Source: Dactylonectria macrodidyma
Taxonomy: Eukaryota > Ascomycota > Sordariomycetes > Hypocreales > Nectriaceae
Assembly: GCA_020744425.1 (NCBI GenBank)
Contig: JAGMUV010000020.1
Coordinates: 124,001 to 188,000, forward strand
Length of the DNA: 64,000 nucleotides
Direction of reading: 5' to 3'
Of this stretch, positions 1-12,048 are shown piece after piece. Both the position numbers and the translations under genes were made by a program. How positions within the stretch are numbered: the first letter of the stretch is position 1; each line of letters starts with the position of its first letter. Under the pieces are notes generated by a model, which saw only the letters and a list, made by a program, of their open reading frames with translations, had not been told where the DNA came from and ran no database searches.

Positions 1-354
1 CTCATTGCCAAGATAATCGTCCACAAGAATGCTATGGATGCCAGCAAGACATGTTTTAATCCATTTCTCATACGTGGCTGTGTCTTCTCGTATCCGGTCA
101 AGGGCAGTCGAAACCGAGTTCCACGTAGGCTCACAACCAAGCGCGTCTGCAAGCTGTCTGACGGCTCGGAGATGGGACAGACTAGTTTTCGTAGCATCGA
201 GGGCAGATCCTTCGGCCTCAGTCGTAATCGAGAGCATGGGCATTAGGTACCCAACAGCCGGGCGTAACAGAGGGTGTGCATGATTATCAATTATTGGGGT
301 TGTCCGTACCGCGCGAAGAAAAGCGACTTCGTCTTGCGTAGCGTTGCAATCCAT
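1..354 (-). CDS. FluG-type amidohydrolase, N-terminal part (runs off left edge)
   Basis: The minus-strand frame is open from an ATG at 354 to the window edge (118 codons, no stop). About 20 residues in it reads TPIIDNHAHPLL, the metal-binding HxH signature that opens amidohydrolase-2 domains of fungal FluG-like proteins (amidohydrolase fused to a type-I glutamine synthetase). The following helical residues (SHLRAVRQLADALG) and the segment ending IHSILVDDYLGNE fit that N-terminal domain. The glutamine synthetase part, if present, lies outside the window, so FluG-like fusion and stand-alone amidohydrolase cannot be separated. The frame stays open upstream to another ATG at 558, adding 68 residues; I prefer 354 because these proteins usually reach the HAH motif within about 20-30 residues. 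Substrate is unknown. Confidence 0.7.
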   Translation of the reverse strand, partial: MDCNATQDEVAFLRAVRTTPIIDNHAHPLLRPAVGYLMPMLSITTEAEGSALDATKTSLSHLRAVRQLADALGCEPTWNSVSTALDRIREDTATYEKWIKTCLAGIHSILVDDYLGNE

Positions 355-2058
355 TTCTTGGGCTGAAATTCCAAACGTCAGGGTCGTGTTTCCGACTTCA
401 GAATGTGGCAATGTGAGAAATTCTGCGAGGAAGGCAAATTTCTCGCACACCGGACTCGGAAGCCTCCGGATGGTCAAATATTGTACATGGTGCGGGGACA
501 GGCGGCAGCTTATCAAACCGGGGTGATATTGACAAGGGTCAATGAGAGAAGAGAACATGTCGCGCTCCACACCTGGGCCTGACTCGCCCTATGATAATGA
601 GATATCCAGTAGAGTAGACATGCTATGCATGCACGTAGTTTAGCATGTATGTAGGTACTGCCTGGTACTCGCAGAGTGCCTGTGGGAACTCTCCTCGACT
701 GTGCAGAATTCTTCCGGAATTATTGGGTCCAAGACTCAAAAGTGCCATTGCGTGGCCAGTGGTTGACCCCGTGATTGCGTAGCATATTGTAGGAGAATGC
801 GGGTAATGTACTATAGAAGCAAGTAGATGGAGAAGGGACACGGGCCAGTCTACCGCGTACGCACACGAGCAATTCTCCCCCAGTGCAAGATATGGAGCTT
901 TTGCTCCACGAAGAGGGTTTTTCCCAACGCACTAACCGTTTCGCTGATGCTATTAGAATCCCACAGCATGAAAAGAGGCAGCAGGGGTCCAAAAATCGAA
1001 CGATATTCATGGTCCCCGCAATATGAGCCCTGATGATTCATTTTGATGAAACCGTGACATTTACGTACAAGACTTCTAGTCGAACTCTAAGGTGACTTCA
1101 TCAGAAAAGCTCCGAGAAGCCCGAAGCCTACCAGGATCATACTGCCCGAAGTGGTTTGACAGCGAGGGTGCCCGGCAATAAAATCTCTTTGTTCTTAATG
1201 AAGCCGAGATAGGCGCACCAACAAAAACCATGCGCAAAAGACTACGCATGCAATGCCTCGATTCGGTCCACAGGGCTACTGATCGTGGCTCTTGGTTGAC
1301 GCATGCCCTGCCTTCCATACCCATACAGTATGCACTGTATGTATGCCTGCAATTACCTTATAAGAATTGTTGGCTGGCCTGCTCCGTCCCGCTAGAACAC
1401 CCATGACCCAACAACGGCAGGGGCCGTGAGGTGAGCTTTAGTTAGACCGAAGACAGATCCTCTACTGCAACAATTGGCTGACTTGAACTACCGACCCGCC
1501 TAAGCCAGGGCCAGGGTTGAGATTTACCACCATGCTCGGGCACTAGGGAGCTGTGCCGTGGGAGGTTGACCAGGCCAGTCCCTGCAAGGTTGCATCCAGT
1601 CCAGGACAGATGCGACTTTTCTCAGCCGTCAGCAGCATTCTGGAATCCCTACCCTTGGGACAGATGTCGATGCTTGATTTGAGTTTGCTTAGAGGCATTC
1701 CTCGGTACCATGATCCATGATCCATCATTGGGTGACGACTCCCTGTCTCGCAGAAAAAGCAGCGAAGCAGACGAGCTTCCGCAAAGAGCAAAAGGCTGGT
1801 TTCTTCATTTGCATTCCACTGTCCCGGTTTCTGGTGGCGCCAACGTGGCACAGGAATGCTGCATGTATCTTATCGGATGTGATAGAAGTTCTTTTTCTGT
1901 TCTTTCGGGGTATTCTTTATTATGCGTGCGCCCCCTTACCTTACTTCTTGAACGTTGGGCTGATGTGAGGCTTCGAGTCTCTAACCATACACAACGGACG
2001 CTATTTACGTCGTTTGTGCCACCACAAGACCGCGTCTCGTACGCATTTTGCTCTCATC
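355..2058. other. intergenic, no gene recognised
   Basis: Only short unrelated frames occur on both strands; none shows family motifs or splice-compatible extensions. The right part should hold the promoter and leader of the rhodopsin-domain gene, the left part the promoter of the amidohydrolase. A minus-strand continuation of the amidohydrolase frame up to 558 is possible. Confidence 0.5.
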
Positions 2059-3503
2059 ATGATTCTGCCCCGGGAGCATGAGACGCCCTTCAACAAGGCG
2101 CCCCTCATACGGGCTTTAGGGGCCCTACTAATGGTTATTACGATCCTCTCTGCTTTCACCCGAATAGTGACGAGAATTGTGACCATTAGAACTCTCAAGG
2201 TAGATGATTACCTTGTTATGACATCAACAGTAAGTTTACTCTACCTTCCTCCTCGTGCTCTTTCTTTTCCATCCGGTTGCGACCCGTGGTTTTGCTGACT
2301 TGCTGTAGATCATGGTTATTGCCCAGTCGATCGCTGTCATCTCCCAAGGATCGAATGGCTTAGGCAAGATCGACGGCCAATCCAAGAGCCAGATCTCTGC
2401 CATCTTAAAGGTACAAACCAACCCGATCCTGCAGATCCCCAACATCCACCACTAACCCATCTTCATTTGGACAGGGCTCATACGCTGCCGACATTCTATT
2501 TATTGTCGCATTAATGTTGGCCAAAATATCCGCAACAAGGGCAATCTGGGATATGGCTCCGCGAGAAAGGAGACGCCTCATCTTCATCACTGAGGTCCTT
2601 ATTGGACTCTGGGCCTTGTCGTCAATCGTGGCGTCTATGTTCAAGTGTTCTCTTCCTGAACCATGGGACTACATTAACGGCCAGTGCTTCAATCAGGTAG
2701 GTTGACTTTTCGGATTGCATCTTGTCAATGCAAGGACAAGCTTTCTGACGCCGCTACAGTTTGCATTCTGGATCTATGTCGATGGGATCAACATTGCGAC
2801 AGACCTTTTCATCACAGGTATTCTGTTCGAGATGTTTATCAAATTGAAAACGTCAACATCGAAGAAGATCTTGGTTATTGGCGTTTTCGGGAGCCGCATT
2901 TTGTATGTATCCTCCTCGCCTTGTCTGCACAGTGGTGAAAGAGATGCACAGGACAACACGAAACTGACTTCGCAAAGCATCATTCCTCCCGTTATATGTC
3001 ACATGTACTACTACAAACTCGCGATCGACTCGAATAATCCCATATTTTCCATGTGGAAGCCGACCGTTATAATACAAGTCATTCAATGCTTGAGCGTCAT
3101 GGCAACATGCATCCCCTACCTCAAGCCATTCATGGACAGCTTGAACTCGGGACAAATGAAGGCTGGCGAGCTTCCAGGAACTGGCAGTAACAGCAGAAGC
3201 AGGAGTGGTGGCTACGGCACTGGTCAAACAAGTCGCCTTCGTGGTAATACAGCTGTCGGCATCACTTCTGTCACCACAATGGCCACCAACGCTTCTCATC
3301 GGCGAAAGAATTACGAAATGATTGACATGGACAAATCAAGAGATCGGGGGACCAAGAAGAAGCCCACACTTCCCACTGTCACAGCGGCATGTGAAGCCGG
3401 CGGCTCGTGGGATGGTCAAAGCCACACTAGCCAGACGGTGCTTGTCGAACAGACCTGGCGGGTGGATATTGAACGCAAGCCCACAACTCCTAGACCTGCT
3501 TGA
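2059..3503 (+). CDS. fungal rhodopsin-domain integral membrane protein
   Basis: Five exons: 2059-2229, 2309-2410, 2475-2696, 2760-2902, 2978-3503, giving 387 aa in continuous phase. Donors are GTAAGT, GTACAA, GTAGGT and GTATGT. The protein has an extracellular N-terminus, seven predicted hydrophobic helices and a long polar C-terminal tail. Landmarks of the fungal rhodopsin domain (PTH11/SAT5-like family) are RIVTRIVTIRTLKVDDYLV in exon 1, the NGLGK loop, WALSSIVASMF, the DYINGQCFNQ loop, FWIYVDGINIATDLFITGI, and the helix before FMDSLNSGQMKAGELPGTG. Family members are plasma-membrane proteins, some linked to surface sensing in pathogens; ligand and function here are unknown. The tail (about residues 270-387) is rich in Ser, Thr, Gly and Arg and probably cytosolic. 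The start follows an in-frame upstream ATG at 2014 that I judge part of the leader. Confidence 0.85.
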
Positions 3504-5345
3504 TTTTCAAGGATGACCATAGAAGGGGTCTCATAGACAGGTTCCCGTAGACAGATTCAGGCAATCTAATATTCAACAACACACAGCCGCTTCTAATGCT
3601 ACGTGATCTCCCATTGTCACATTCGAACCCGGGCCACCTGCGTCTTGGAAGACCAACCCAAGATCTCAAATCCCCAAGTATCTGTTGATCTTCGGCGACC
3701 TGATCAAGTGGCGGGAGCATTTACTGGAAAAGAGACTTCGGGATGTGGACGGGCAACCGGAGGCCTTCGCATCACCCGAACAGTTGCTTGAAACCACGCA
3801 GCATCGTCTTCCTAAAGCGGCTTTTTACTCTATGGTCTAGGGCTGGGATGACAAAGATGAATTTCGCTAAACTTCAAGGCGTTTGGGGGTTAGCGGTCAT
3901 CATGGCGCTTATTGCCTTGGTTGGTGGACGTGGAAATAAGCCCCCGAGTATACGGCCGCGGATGACATTTAACACGGATGTATTAGTAGCTTGGCAAACT
4001 GCTGGTCCACGAAGAGATTACTATTTTGCCGGCAGTATCTTGGCAAGAGCAGATTCGCGGCAGTGGGGAATGGTGCAAACCCGTCGCGCCATGAAGTCAG
4101 GCTGAGGCTATCCGGCTCATGATCCAGGCCAAGACACAAGCCAAGGCCAAGACATGAAAGCCAAACCGTCCTTGTCTTCCACATAGGCGAATAGCAAGCC
4201 TTACCGGGGAAAAATGCCCTACCGGACTACCGGGGACCATTTATTTCTCCTACCTCCTGCATTGCGACATGTCGCTTCAGGCGTTAATTTGGTGAGCTAC
4301 TCCAGCCCTGGAAGGGTGAGCAGGGTAAGGGAGTCCTCGGTCGCACCATGAACCAACAGAATTTCGTTGTCTCCTGTCAGTGCCGAGTTTTCTCACCCTT
4401 AGAGTCGATTAGCTTGGCTTGCTGCAGGCATAGCAGGCAGACTGGCCCAAAGCAAATCAGTCCGCGCGTCACATCCCTGTTTCCACGGCAGTCCATCGAC
4501 AGACGGATGCATGGACATGACCAGCAGCATGAGGCAAGCCCGGCGAGAGGTTCAGAGCCTTTGCCATGCATTCGGGGTCCTTGTCAGGCATTCACAAAGA
4601 ACCCTTGTCCATTATATCCAGGTAACCACCATCAGTACTACAGTGATTATTTCTTCCCGACAGAGGTGGACCGAAACCGATGACTACCGGAAGAGTGTGG
4701 GTGACATTGAAGGCCAGTTGGAGAAATCAATACGAAGAGAACCTGGCATTTGAGGGTCCACTTGACTACGACAGTGCGAGCCCTCAAAAGTCCAGACTCA
4801 AATCCTTCTCACCAAATATCCACTCCTATCCACCGTTATCCATGCTTATCCACTGCGGCACGGCAACGTCTTCTACTCTGTCTCCGCCAGCTAGCGGCCG
4901 ATCCTCTCCACTCAGCCAACCCCCGCATGACTTCGGGACAGTACAGAACACTGTACGGAGCACATATTGCACCCTGCTGTTGTATGCAGTACGTACACGT
5001 ATGGATCCCTTGGAATGCTGGTCGAAGCCACGACGATGATTGTTCCTCGTGCCAGTCTCATGTCGTATGAGACCCACGGAGTACCATGCCCCCTGGCCCG
5101 CTCATGGGTCCGACATGGGACTTTCTGCTGCAGCCAGTGCCGAACGATACTTAACGATAGGTCCCTTGCTGCATTCATACTTATGTCTTACTGCAGGTCC
5201 CTTTTCCCGTTAACTTTTTTAGATCTCCCATCTCAACGGCTGATCCTAAGGCGTTTGTTTCCGCGACGCTCGTTGGCACTGGTAGTTCTTCCTGACACGT
5301 GCTGGAGACCCTTTTAATATCGCGAAGCATACTCATATCCTCACA
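3504..5345. other. intergenic, promoter region of permease
   Basis: No frame here has recognisable family motifs. The region contains a phased decamer repeat at 4817-4856 (listed separately). The last ~150 bases up to CACA-ATG at 5346 should contain the transcription start of the permease gene. Confidence 0.5.
4817..4856. repeat. four tandem TATCCAnnnn decamers
   Basis: TATCCA begins at 4817, 4827, 4837 and 4847, exactly ten bases apart, with variable four-base spacers. On the minus strand this places four TGGATA cores on the same helical face, about 500 bp upstream of the amino-acid permease start. It may be a degenerate minisatellite or a phased protein-binding array. Confidence 0.6.
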
Positions 5346-7274
5346 ATGAGTATCCGGAGGGATAGTCACGAACTAAGCGACATGAGTCAGGGCAAGCCCC
5401 GGGACCCCACTGTCGAACATGTCGCCGAAGAGTTTGATCGCGACGATTTGGACCGCGAGCAATTGGCCAAGCTAGGCAAAAAGTCTGTTCTCAAGGTAAG
5501 ATATAACGTTGTCCAACAACATCATCTGTCGTCGTAACGAAACTGACTCATAGTCTCTTATAGCGAAACTTTCGCTTCTTGACCATCCTCGGCTTCAGCT
5601 GTGCCATTCTCGTGACATGGGAAGGCACGCTGATGAACTTTGCGCCAGGTCTAGCTAATGGTGGCCCTGCTGGTCTCGTATATGGCTTCATCTTCGTCTG
5701 GATCGGTAATATCAGCGTCTTCTCTACACTGTGCGAGCTGGTTTCTATTGCTCCCACCTCTGGCGGTCAGTATCACTGGGTAGCCATGCTGGCCCCTCGG
5801 TGGTGCTCCAAGTTCCTAAGTTACATCACTGGCTGGTTGACTTTGGCTGGATGGCAAGGCACATCTGCTGCCGCTGGTTTCTTGACCGGCACTATGATTC
5901 AGGGTCTTGTTACCTTCATGGTACCTTCATACAGTGGGACAACCTGGCAGGGAACGCTAATGCTTTGGATGACCATCTTGATCGCTGTTTTCATCAACAC
6001 CGTCGTCAGCTCCATGCTTCCCAAGATCGAGGGAATGATCCTGATTCTGCACATCATTGGCTTCTTCGCTATTCTCATCACACTGGTCACATTCGGCGCA
6101 AATGCGGATGCATCTGAAGTCTTCCTCGAGTTCCGCAACGAAGGCATGTGGCCTACTCAGGGACTTTCCTGGTTCGTTGGTCTGTTGGGCTGCGTCTTCT
6201 CCTTTGCCGGTAAGCTTTTATCATTCCAATGCAATCTCATCTGAATAAATACTAACGTTGGAGTCCTTCAGGTGTCGACTGCTCTTTCCATGTAAGAATA
6301 CCCACTGCGAAGCTCCATCTAGATCTTTCTCCCATCTACGTGACCGCGAGAATAACTTGCTAACTACATACCACAGATGTGTGAGGAAGTCCAGAACCCT
6401 TCTCTCGCCGTTCCCCAGTCTATCATGACCAGTATTTGCATCAATGGTGCAATGGGACTTGCTATGATCATCGCTATGCTCTACAGCGCTACCGACATTG
6501 ATGCGGCCATCAACTCCCCAACCGGTTACCCCTACATCGAGATTTTCTATCAAGCCACCGGATCAAAGGCCGGAACAGCTGCCATGACCTCGCTCATTAT
6601 TGTCATGACCCTGTCTGCTATTGTTGGTGTCATCGCTGCCACATCCCGAATGTTCTGGGCTTTCGCAAGAGATCGTGGTCTTCCATTCTGGCCCACTCTG
6701 TCCAAGGTAGGCTACTCGCTACTTAGCTCTAGTGGAATCTTCAATCTGTGGATGGCTTTACTTACACGGCATACAGGTTGATCCTCGGACTAATGTACCT
6801 GTCTGGGCCATTTCCATCACCAGTGTCGTCGCTTGCCTCATTGGCCTCATCAACATCGGTTCTGCCGTCGTCTACAACGCTATCATCTCTGTCGCAGTCT
6901 CCGGCTTGTATTCATCTTACCTCATGGCTGCATCTCTCCTCCTATACCGTCGTTGCGGCAATGGGTACAAATTGCCTGATCCCAGCGCCCTTCCTGCCCT
7001 GGCCGATACCGCCGCCGGTGATGGCCAAACCCTCGCATGGGGCCCATGGCACGTCCCTGGTGTCTTCGGCATCGTCAACAACACCTTCGCATGCCTCTTC
7101 ATGCTCATCATCTGGTTCTTCAGCTTCTGGCCCCCACAGACCCCCGTCACCCCCGACACGATGAACTATGCCTCATTGATGACTGGTGGTGTTGCACTTC
7201 TCAGTGTCATTTACTACCTACTCTGGGCGAAGAAGGAGTACAAGGGACCTCATATGGAAGTCGACGCTAACTGA
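5346..7274 (+). CDS. amino-acid/choline/GABA permease (APC superfamily)
   Basis: Five exons: 5346-5495, 5564-6209, 6272-6291, 6377-6706, 6777-7274, giving 547 aa. Exon 3 is a 20-bp micro-exon whose phase fits perfectly; intron 2 shows an ACTAAC branch site. A polar N-terminus of about 50 residues is followed by FLTILGFSCAILVTWEGTL and NGGPAGLVYGFIFVWIGN, then TSGGQYHWVAMLAP and the ATSRMFWAFARDRGLPFW block, all hallmarks of the fungal Uga4/Hnm1-like branch of the APC family. About 12 transmembrane helices are expected; length is typical. It should import choline, GABA or related nitrogenous substrates by proton symport at the plasma membrane; the exact substrate cannot be read from sequence. 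The gene stands alone; the upstream phased GATA-type cores could reflect nitrogen control (inference). Confidence 0.92.
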
Positions 7275-8503
7275 TTTCGCAAACACATTCGTAGTAGATG
7301 GTAAAGAAACAGGGACGTGACGGCTTAGTTAACCTCGCTTATAAATGCATAATGAATGCCCAGATATTCTATTTCTTTTGAGCCTGAAAGCTTTATCGGA
7401 TTATTGTGGTACTTGTTCTTCGCTTTTTCCTGAGAGACTACCTGTTTCTCTGTTTGGAATGTTGTCAGAGCCCGTGAGTTTGTAGAAGAATACTAGCTTC
7501 GTTGTTGAATTAACGGCGCACTATCGATGCACTCGTCTGTGAAAGGCCCTAGTTTTATCATACTTGTTGCTTCAGATTGTTCACCCTTATCTCCAATTTT
7601 TCGGGCTTATGAACTTAATTTATTATCACAGGAATAGGTCGACTGTGGGCCTACCCTACACCTCAGGCTAATAGAACTTGTCCAATAGATCATAAAGCGC
7701 AGGGCCTAATGAAATTATTCGAGTGCCAAAAAAAATTCAATCTTGCGTCTTGGTTTCAATCGTCTCGCAACATCTTATTTCGTTACAGTTGCAGCTTACA
7801 TCGCAATTCCCGGTATTCCAGCTACCCTTGCTGCTGATTGACCCATAAACTTCCCAAGAGCAGCCACGATCACCTAGTTAGCCCTCCCAGCTTTTTCGTC
7901 CTATGAACAGAAAACTACCCGCTCCAAATAATCTTAGGGGACTTATACGGTGTCGGAAAATCGCCATGGCGGTGGCAAGCAGTGACATTGCCAAATTGCA
8001 GCTCTAACTATTGGCATAAGCACTGTCCTCTTTTGGCAAAACGCGCGGTCCGCGTTGCTTGCGCCCGAAGTGGCTGCCCAGCCTAGTCGATTGTAACAAT
8101 AGTCTTAGTGTCATGCTCTAAGACAAGATGGAACTAAGTTATCGTGCATTTGGCCCCTGATTGCGACGCGGTCACTGAGATAAGTTAGTACGTGCACAAA
8201 CAGCCTCGGCAGTCCAGTTTAGCGTCTTGGAAACGGGTCAACCAGGATTCTAGGTTATTACATCATCAGAATCCAGCCCCTCTTATCTGTAGCGGCGCCC
8301 AGGAATGCCGCGGTCATTGATTCTTCAAGACTGGACTTGTAATTACTTGGCCTGCGTGTCTGCGTTACCGACTAAGCTCGCCGACGAGTGCGGTTCTTTT
8401 TTTCTAGTGTCTCGCTTCATATGAACGAATCGGATCCATCATCAGAACAAGATATTGTCGACGCATCAATCAATCCCGTCTTAACCCCTTTTCTAAACTC
8501 ACC
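7275..8503. other. intergenic, no gene recognised
   Basis: Contains the permease 3' end and the SDR promoter. AT-rich stretches near 7600-7800 but no coding frame with motifs. Confidence 0.5.
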
Positions 8504-9591
8504 ATGCTCACTCACAAATTCCATCAGCTGTCGCAGTTCTACCCCCCAAAACCGTCGTTCACAGAAAAGGATATTCCAGATCTCAATGAAAAGGCAACTT
8601 TCCTGTCAACTGCCACGCAACCCGCTTATTAACCAGTCATAGGTCTACATCGTCACTGGCGCCAGCGGTGGCGTAGGCAAAGAACTCGCACAGATGCTCT
8701 ACGCTAAAAATGCTAGAGTGTACTTAGCCGCCCGTTCAGAGGAGAAGGCAACAAACGCCATGGCCGCTATCAAAGAAGCGGTGCCGACTTCTTCCGGCCA
8801 ACTGACGTTTCTGAGTCTCGACCTGGCCGATCTGAGCACCATCGCTGCCTCGGCTAAGCAATTTCTCGACCGCGAATCCAAGCTCCATGTTCTCTTCAAC
8901 AACGCTGGCGTAATGAACCCAGCAAAAGGCTCAGCAACAGCTCAGAACTACGAACTCCAGCTGGGCGTCAATAACATCGGCACCTTCATGTTTACTAAGC
9001 TTCTCACTCCAACGCTCGTTGCCACTGCTAAGTCCGAGGAACCAGGCACTGTACGTGTCGTCTGGGTGGCGTCTTCCGCGGCCGAAGCGCCAAGCGTTCC
9101 TCTTGGGGGTGTTGATATGGGCACCATCTCAAAGCGACTAGATGAAGGCTCTTTTGTTTCATACACCCTGAGCAAAGCAGGGAACTACCTGCATGCGGTT
9201 GAGATGGCTAAGCGATTCAAGGAAGAAGGCATTATCAGCGTTCCTCTAAATCCTGGAAATCTGGCCTCTGACCTGTGGAGAACCCAGGGATCCTGGGCCT
9301 CCTGGTTCCTTCGAACCTTCGTACTGCATTCGCCTGTGTATGGCGCTTACACAGAACTCTTTGCTGGTCTGTCGCCACAAGTTACGATGGAAAAGTCTGG
9401 AAACTGGAGTAAGCCCTGGCAGATTCCGAATTCCAATTGCACGCTAACAGTTCGCAGTTGGTCCCTGGGGACGCTTCCTACTCATTAGGCATGACTTATC
9501 ATTGGCATCAAAGCCAAAGGAAGAGGGTGGTCATGGAACGTCCAAAACATTCTGGGACTGGACTGAACAAGAAATCAAGCCCTATCTTTAA
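8504..9591 (+). CDS. short-chain dehydrogenase/reductase (SDR), RDH/Bli-4-like
   Basis: Three exons: 8504-8593, 8643-9408, 9458-9591 (329 aa). Intron 1 uses a GC donor (AAG|GCAACT) and a TTATTAAC branch region; without it the start and the cofactor motif cannot be joined. Exon 2 opens with VYIVTGASGGVGKELAQ, the Rossmann TGxxxGxG motif; NNAGVMNP follows, and the catalytic SYTLSK gives Tyr204 and Lys208. The C-terminus has the PWGR motif and WDWTEQEI helix seen in fungal retinol-dehydrogenase/light-induced alcohol-dehydrogenase-like SDRs. It should be a cytosolic NAD(P)-dependent oxidoreductase; substrate unknown. It converges on the FMO-like gene 330 bp downstream and is the first of four redox or tailoring-type genes between 8.5 and 15 kb. 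Confidence 0.88.
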
Positions 9592-9924
9592 CCTGACATT
9601 GAGAAGCCTACAGCATGCCGTAGTGAACTGAGAGGCGCTTGGGGATGACGGCTTAGAGGGTAGCCGCCGGAATGTCTGATTTGAACATTTCAAGATAAAG
9701 AGGATAGGCGAGGTTTCTAGCAAATGACAGCAGTCCGCGCATAGGGTGAAATTCATTTATTTAGTGGCGAGAGATAAATTCCCCAGTATGATCTTAGTGT
9801 GATTGCCTCCATGTTTAAGCACTTACGTAGCTCTCGCATCTAAAGTTCTCCGACGTGAATGCCGCGGTTCGTCGTCAAATAGTCATGAAATTTAATTTGA
9901 TCCTCTTGTGACGTTTGAGTGCCT

Positions 9925-11561
9925 TCACAAACTGAAAGCGTCATCCTTTGACCTGCTTTTACTTTCCATAATCCGCTGCTCCCGAACAGTCACTGCGTTC
10001 GGCAGTGCAAAAGCAAACCCAAAGAAGACGAATAAAGCCCACTTCCATCGGAAGGGATTGATAGCAACGCAGAAAACAAACCACCACAACAACTCCAAAT
10101 AGGTAAAGAAATCGAAGGCACCTGTTGGGCTATTCATCTTCAGGAAACTGGTCATGTCGATCCAACGTTCCATCCAGAATGGCCTTGGGCGGGTGAGGGG
10201 ATCTACTAAGAACATCAGAAGGATGCGTGTGTAGATTCCTATATGCCAGTTGCCTACTGTGCCAATGGCAGAAAGGTAGGTACAGTTGATGGCAGAAATG
10301 GAGGGGTGTTCGGGAGGAAAAGTTTGTAGATACCAGTTGGGCGGTTGGTAAGGATCCTTGAAGCAATCGTCCGGCAAGAAGCTCAAGGAAGGTCTCTTGA
10401 AACCAGTCGCCATCACGACGATGTCGGCCTCAATGACCTCATGATGACCAGGGCCACCCTTGGGAACGCCTTTGGCACGTCGATTTACAACGACACCCTC
10501 CTCGACAAATTCTTCAATGTCGCAGCGAACCCATTCGGCCTTCCCTTCTCTGAGCATATCCATGACGTCGGAGTTAACCATTGGAGTATCCGTAAATATG
10601 CCTTTGTTTGCTGGCGCGACATTTTCGATGTCGCGGTAGAAGAGTTTCCGCAACAGGAATTCTGGAATTTTCGAGAAGATCGTCTCTTGACCAAGAATGT
10701 TGTAACTCAGCAAAACATCGACAATGAGGTTCCTCGGAATGATCCATTTGTCTGAACGGGATAGGATAGTCGTTTTGGCAGCCTCCTCCGAAGAGGCGAA
10801 TTCGAGTGCTTCAACTGCACTTGCGCCTCCGCCGATGACAGCAATCCTTTTGTCTTTGGCATCCTTACTGCAGAATTATTAGATATCGAAATAAAAACGC
10901 CATTTGAAATCCGCTTACCCAGTCAGTTCGCTCGAATGGTATATTTCTCCTTTGAACTTATCCATTCCTTGCATGCTTGGTATCTTCGGGCCACCGCAAG
11001 TTCCAATAGCGACGATTAAACCATCAAATTTTCCCAAGGAAGGATGATTGACCACCCACTTTCCATTCTCTTGGTACACTCGGCTTATTTTGGTATTGAA
11101 GCGCGTACGCTTCTGCAATCCATAGCGTTTCCAAAGCTGCTGTACTTGACTGACGATTTCCTGGCGATTGGGGTATCCGCGGTTCCATTGAACAGAAGGA
11201 TGGAATCGATACATCAAAGAATGGATCTGCAATCCGGATGTATCGTTGACTCTCTGGACAATAAGCTATGAATTGGAAATTTCACGATGGGAAGGGTTAG
11301 ACATACAGTCCAGATTCCGCCAACTGCGTCTTCAGATCCACTTTCGAAAATAGTAGTCTCAAATCCATGGCCGACGCAGTGTGCCGCTGAGGTTATCCCG
11401 GTGATTCCAGCACCAATTACGGCAATATTGGGTCGATGCAGCTTCGTGTTGGGTTGAGGCGCTTTCGGGGATAAGAGTTTGTCTGTGAGCCATTGGAGCA
11501 GGCCATAGAGAAAGAGGAACGGGTGAAGAAGGGGGTTTTCGAGGTGATGATGGGATGACAT
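9925..11561 (-). CDS. flavin-containing monooxygenase (FMO/BVMO-like)
   Basis: Three exons read on the minus strand: 11561-11307, 11253-10919, 10867-9925 (510 aa). After a short N-terminal hydrophobic stretch (FLFLYGLLQWL) comes the FAD motif IAVIGAGITGITSA (residues 46-59), then SGLQIHSLMYRFHP. FKGEIYHSSELTG is close to the FxGxxxHxxxW/P fingerprint of FMO and Baeyer-Villiger enzymes, and IAVIGGGASAVEA is the second (NADPH) Rossmann motif. ATGFKRP near residue 350 is the usual ATG motif. A hydrophobic C-terminal helix (WALFVFFGFAFALP) suggests membrane attachment. It should oxygenate a small molecule with FAD and NADPH; the substrate cannot be predicted. Introns are 53 and 51 bp with GTATGT and GTAAGC donors. 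It is divergent from the NTF2-like gene that starts 488 bp away. Confidence 0.88.
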
Positions 11562-12048
11562 TTTGTTAAGCAGTTTGTCAAGTGAAACTAACGCAAAACA
11601 CGGTGCTTGGCGATAGACCTGATGAAGAGTTGAGAGTGACTATTAAGGAGCTGGCATTTTATGGATTGTGGCTAGCAAAAAGACCGGCTTCGATTCGTGT
11701 CGTCATTATGGCATAGAGGTGGGTCGATGTCACATGCTGCATTGCACGCTCGCAGTTTTTAGATGACGTAAACTTTACACACTGAGATAAATTTCGAAGC
11801 TGCGGAAATGATGCTTGTTGCTACAGCTGACGTCATTTACATGGGTTGAATAGCGATCTCACATGCAAATTTCGAATTGCGATCAATTGTGAATGCTTGA
11901 AGTTGCCTTCCAATCCGCAACATCTTGCGACTACGGGAATTCTGTTTAACCACTCCAGTCAACCACTCTCAGTAACCATTGTCGCTGTTGACAGTGGCCT
12001 TGCTATCACGTCATCTCAGAGGCGTTCGGCAGACCTTAGTTGGTAAAG
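11562..12048. other. divergent promoter region between FMO-like and NTF2-like genes
   Basis: About 490 bp between two divergent start codons. Two TGACGTCA-like or TGACGTAA cores (near 11764 and 11829) are visible, a CRE/bZIP-type element. No coding frame with motifs is seen. Confidence 0.5.

Noticed and set aside
1543..2081. Overlapping frames of about 100-120 codons on both strands
   Set aside because: They lie in the leader of the rhodopsin-domain gene, show no family pattern and contradict each other.
3743..4105. 120-codon plus-strand frame between the rhodopsin-type gene and the permease
   Set aside because: No motifs, no splice-compatible neighbours, low-complexity composition; likely chance.
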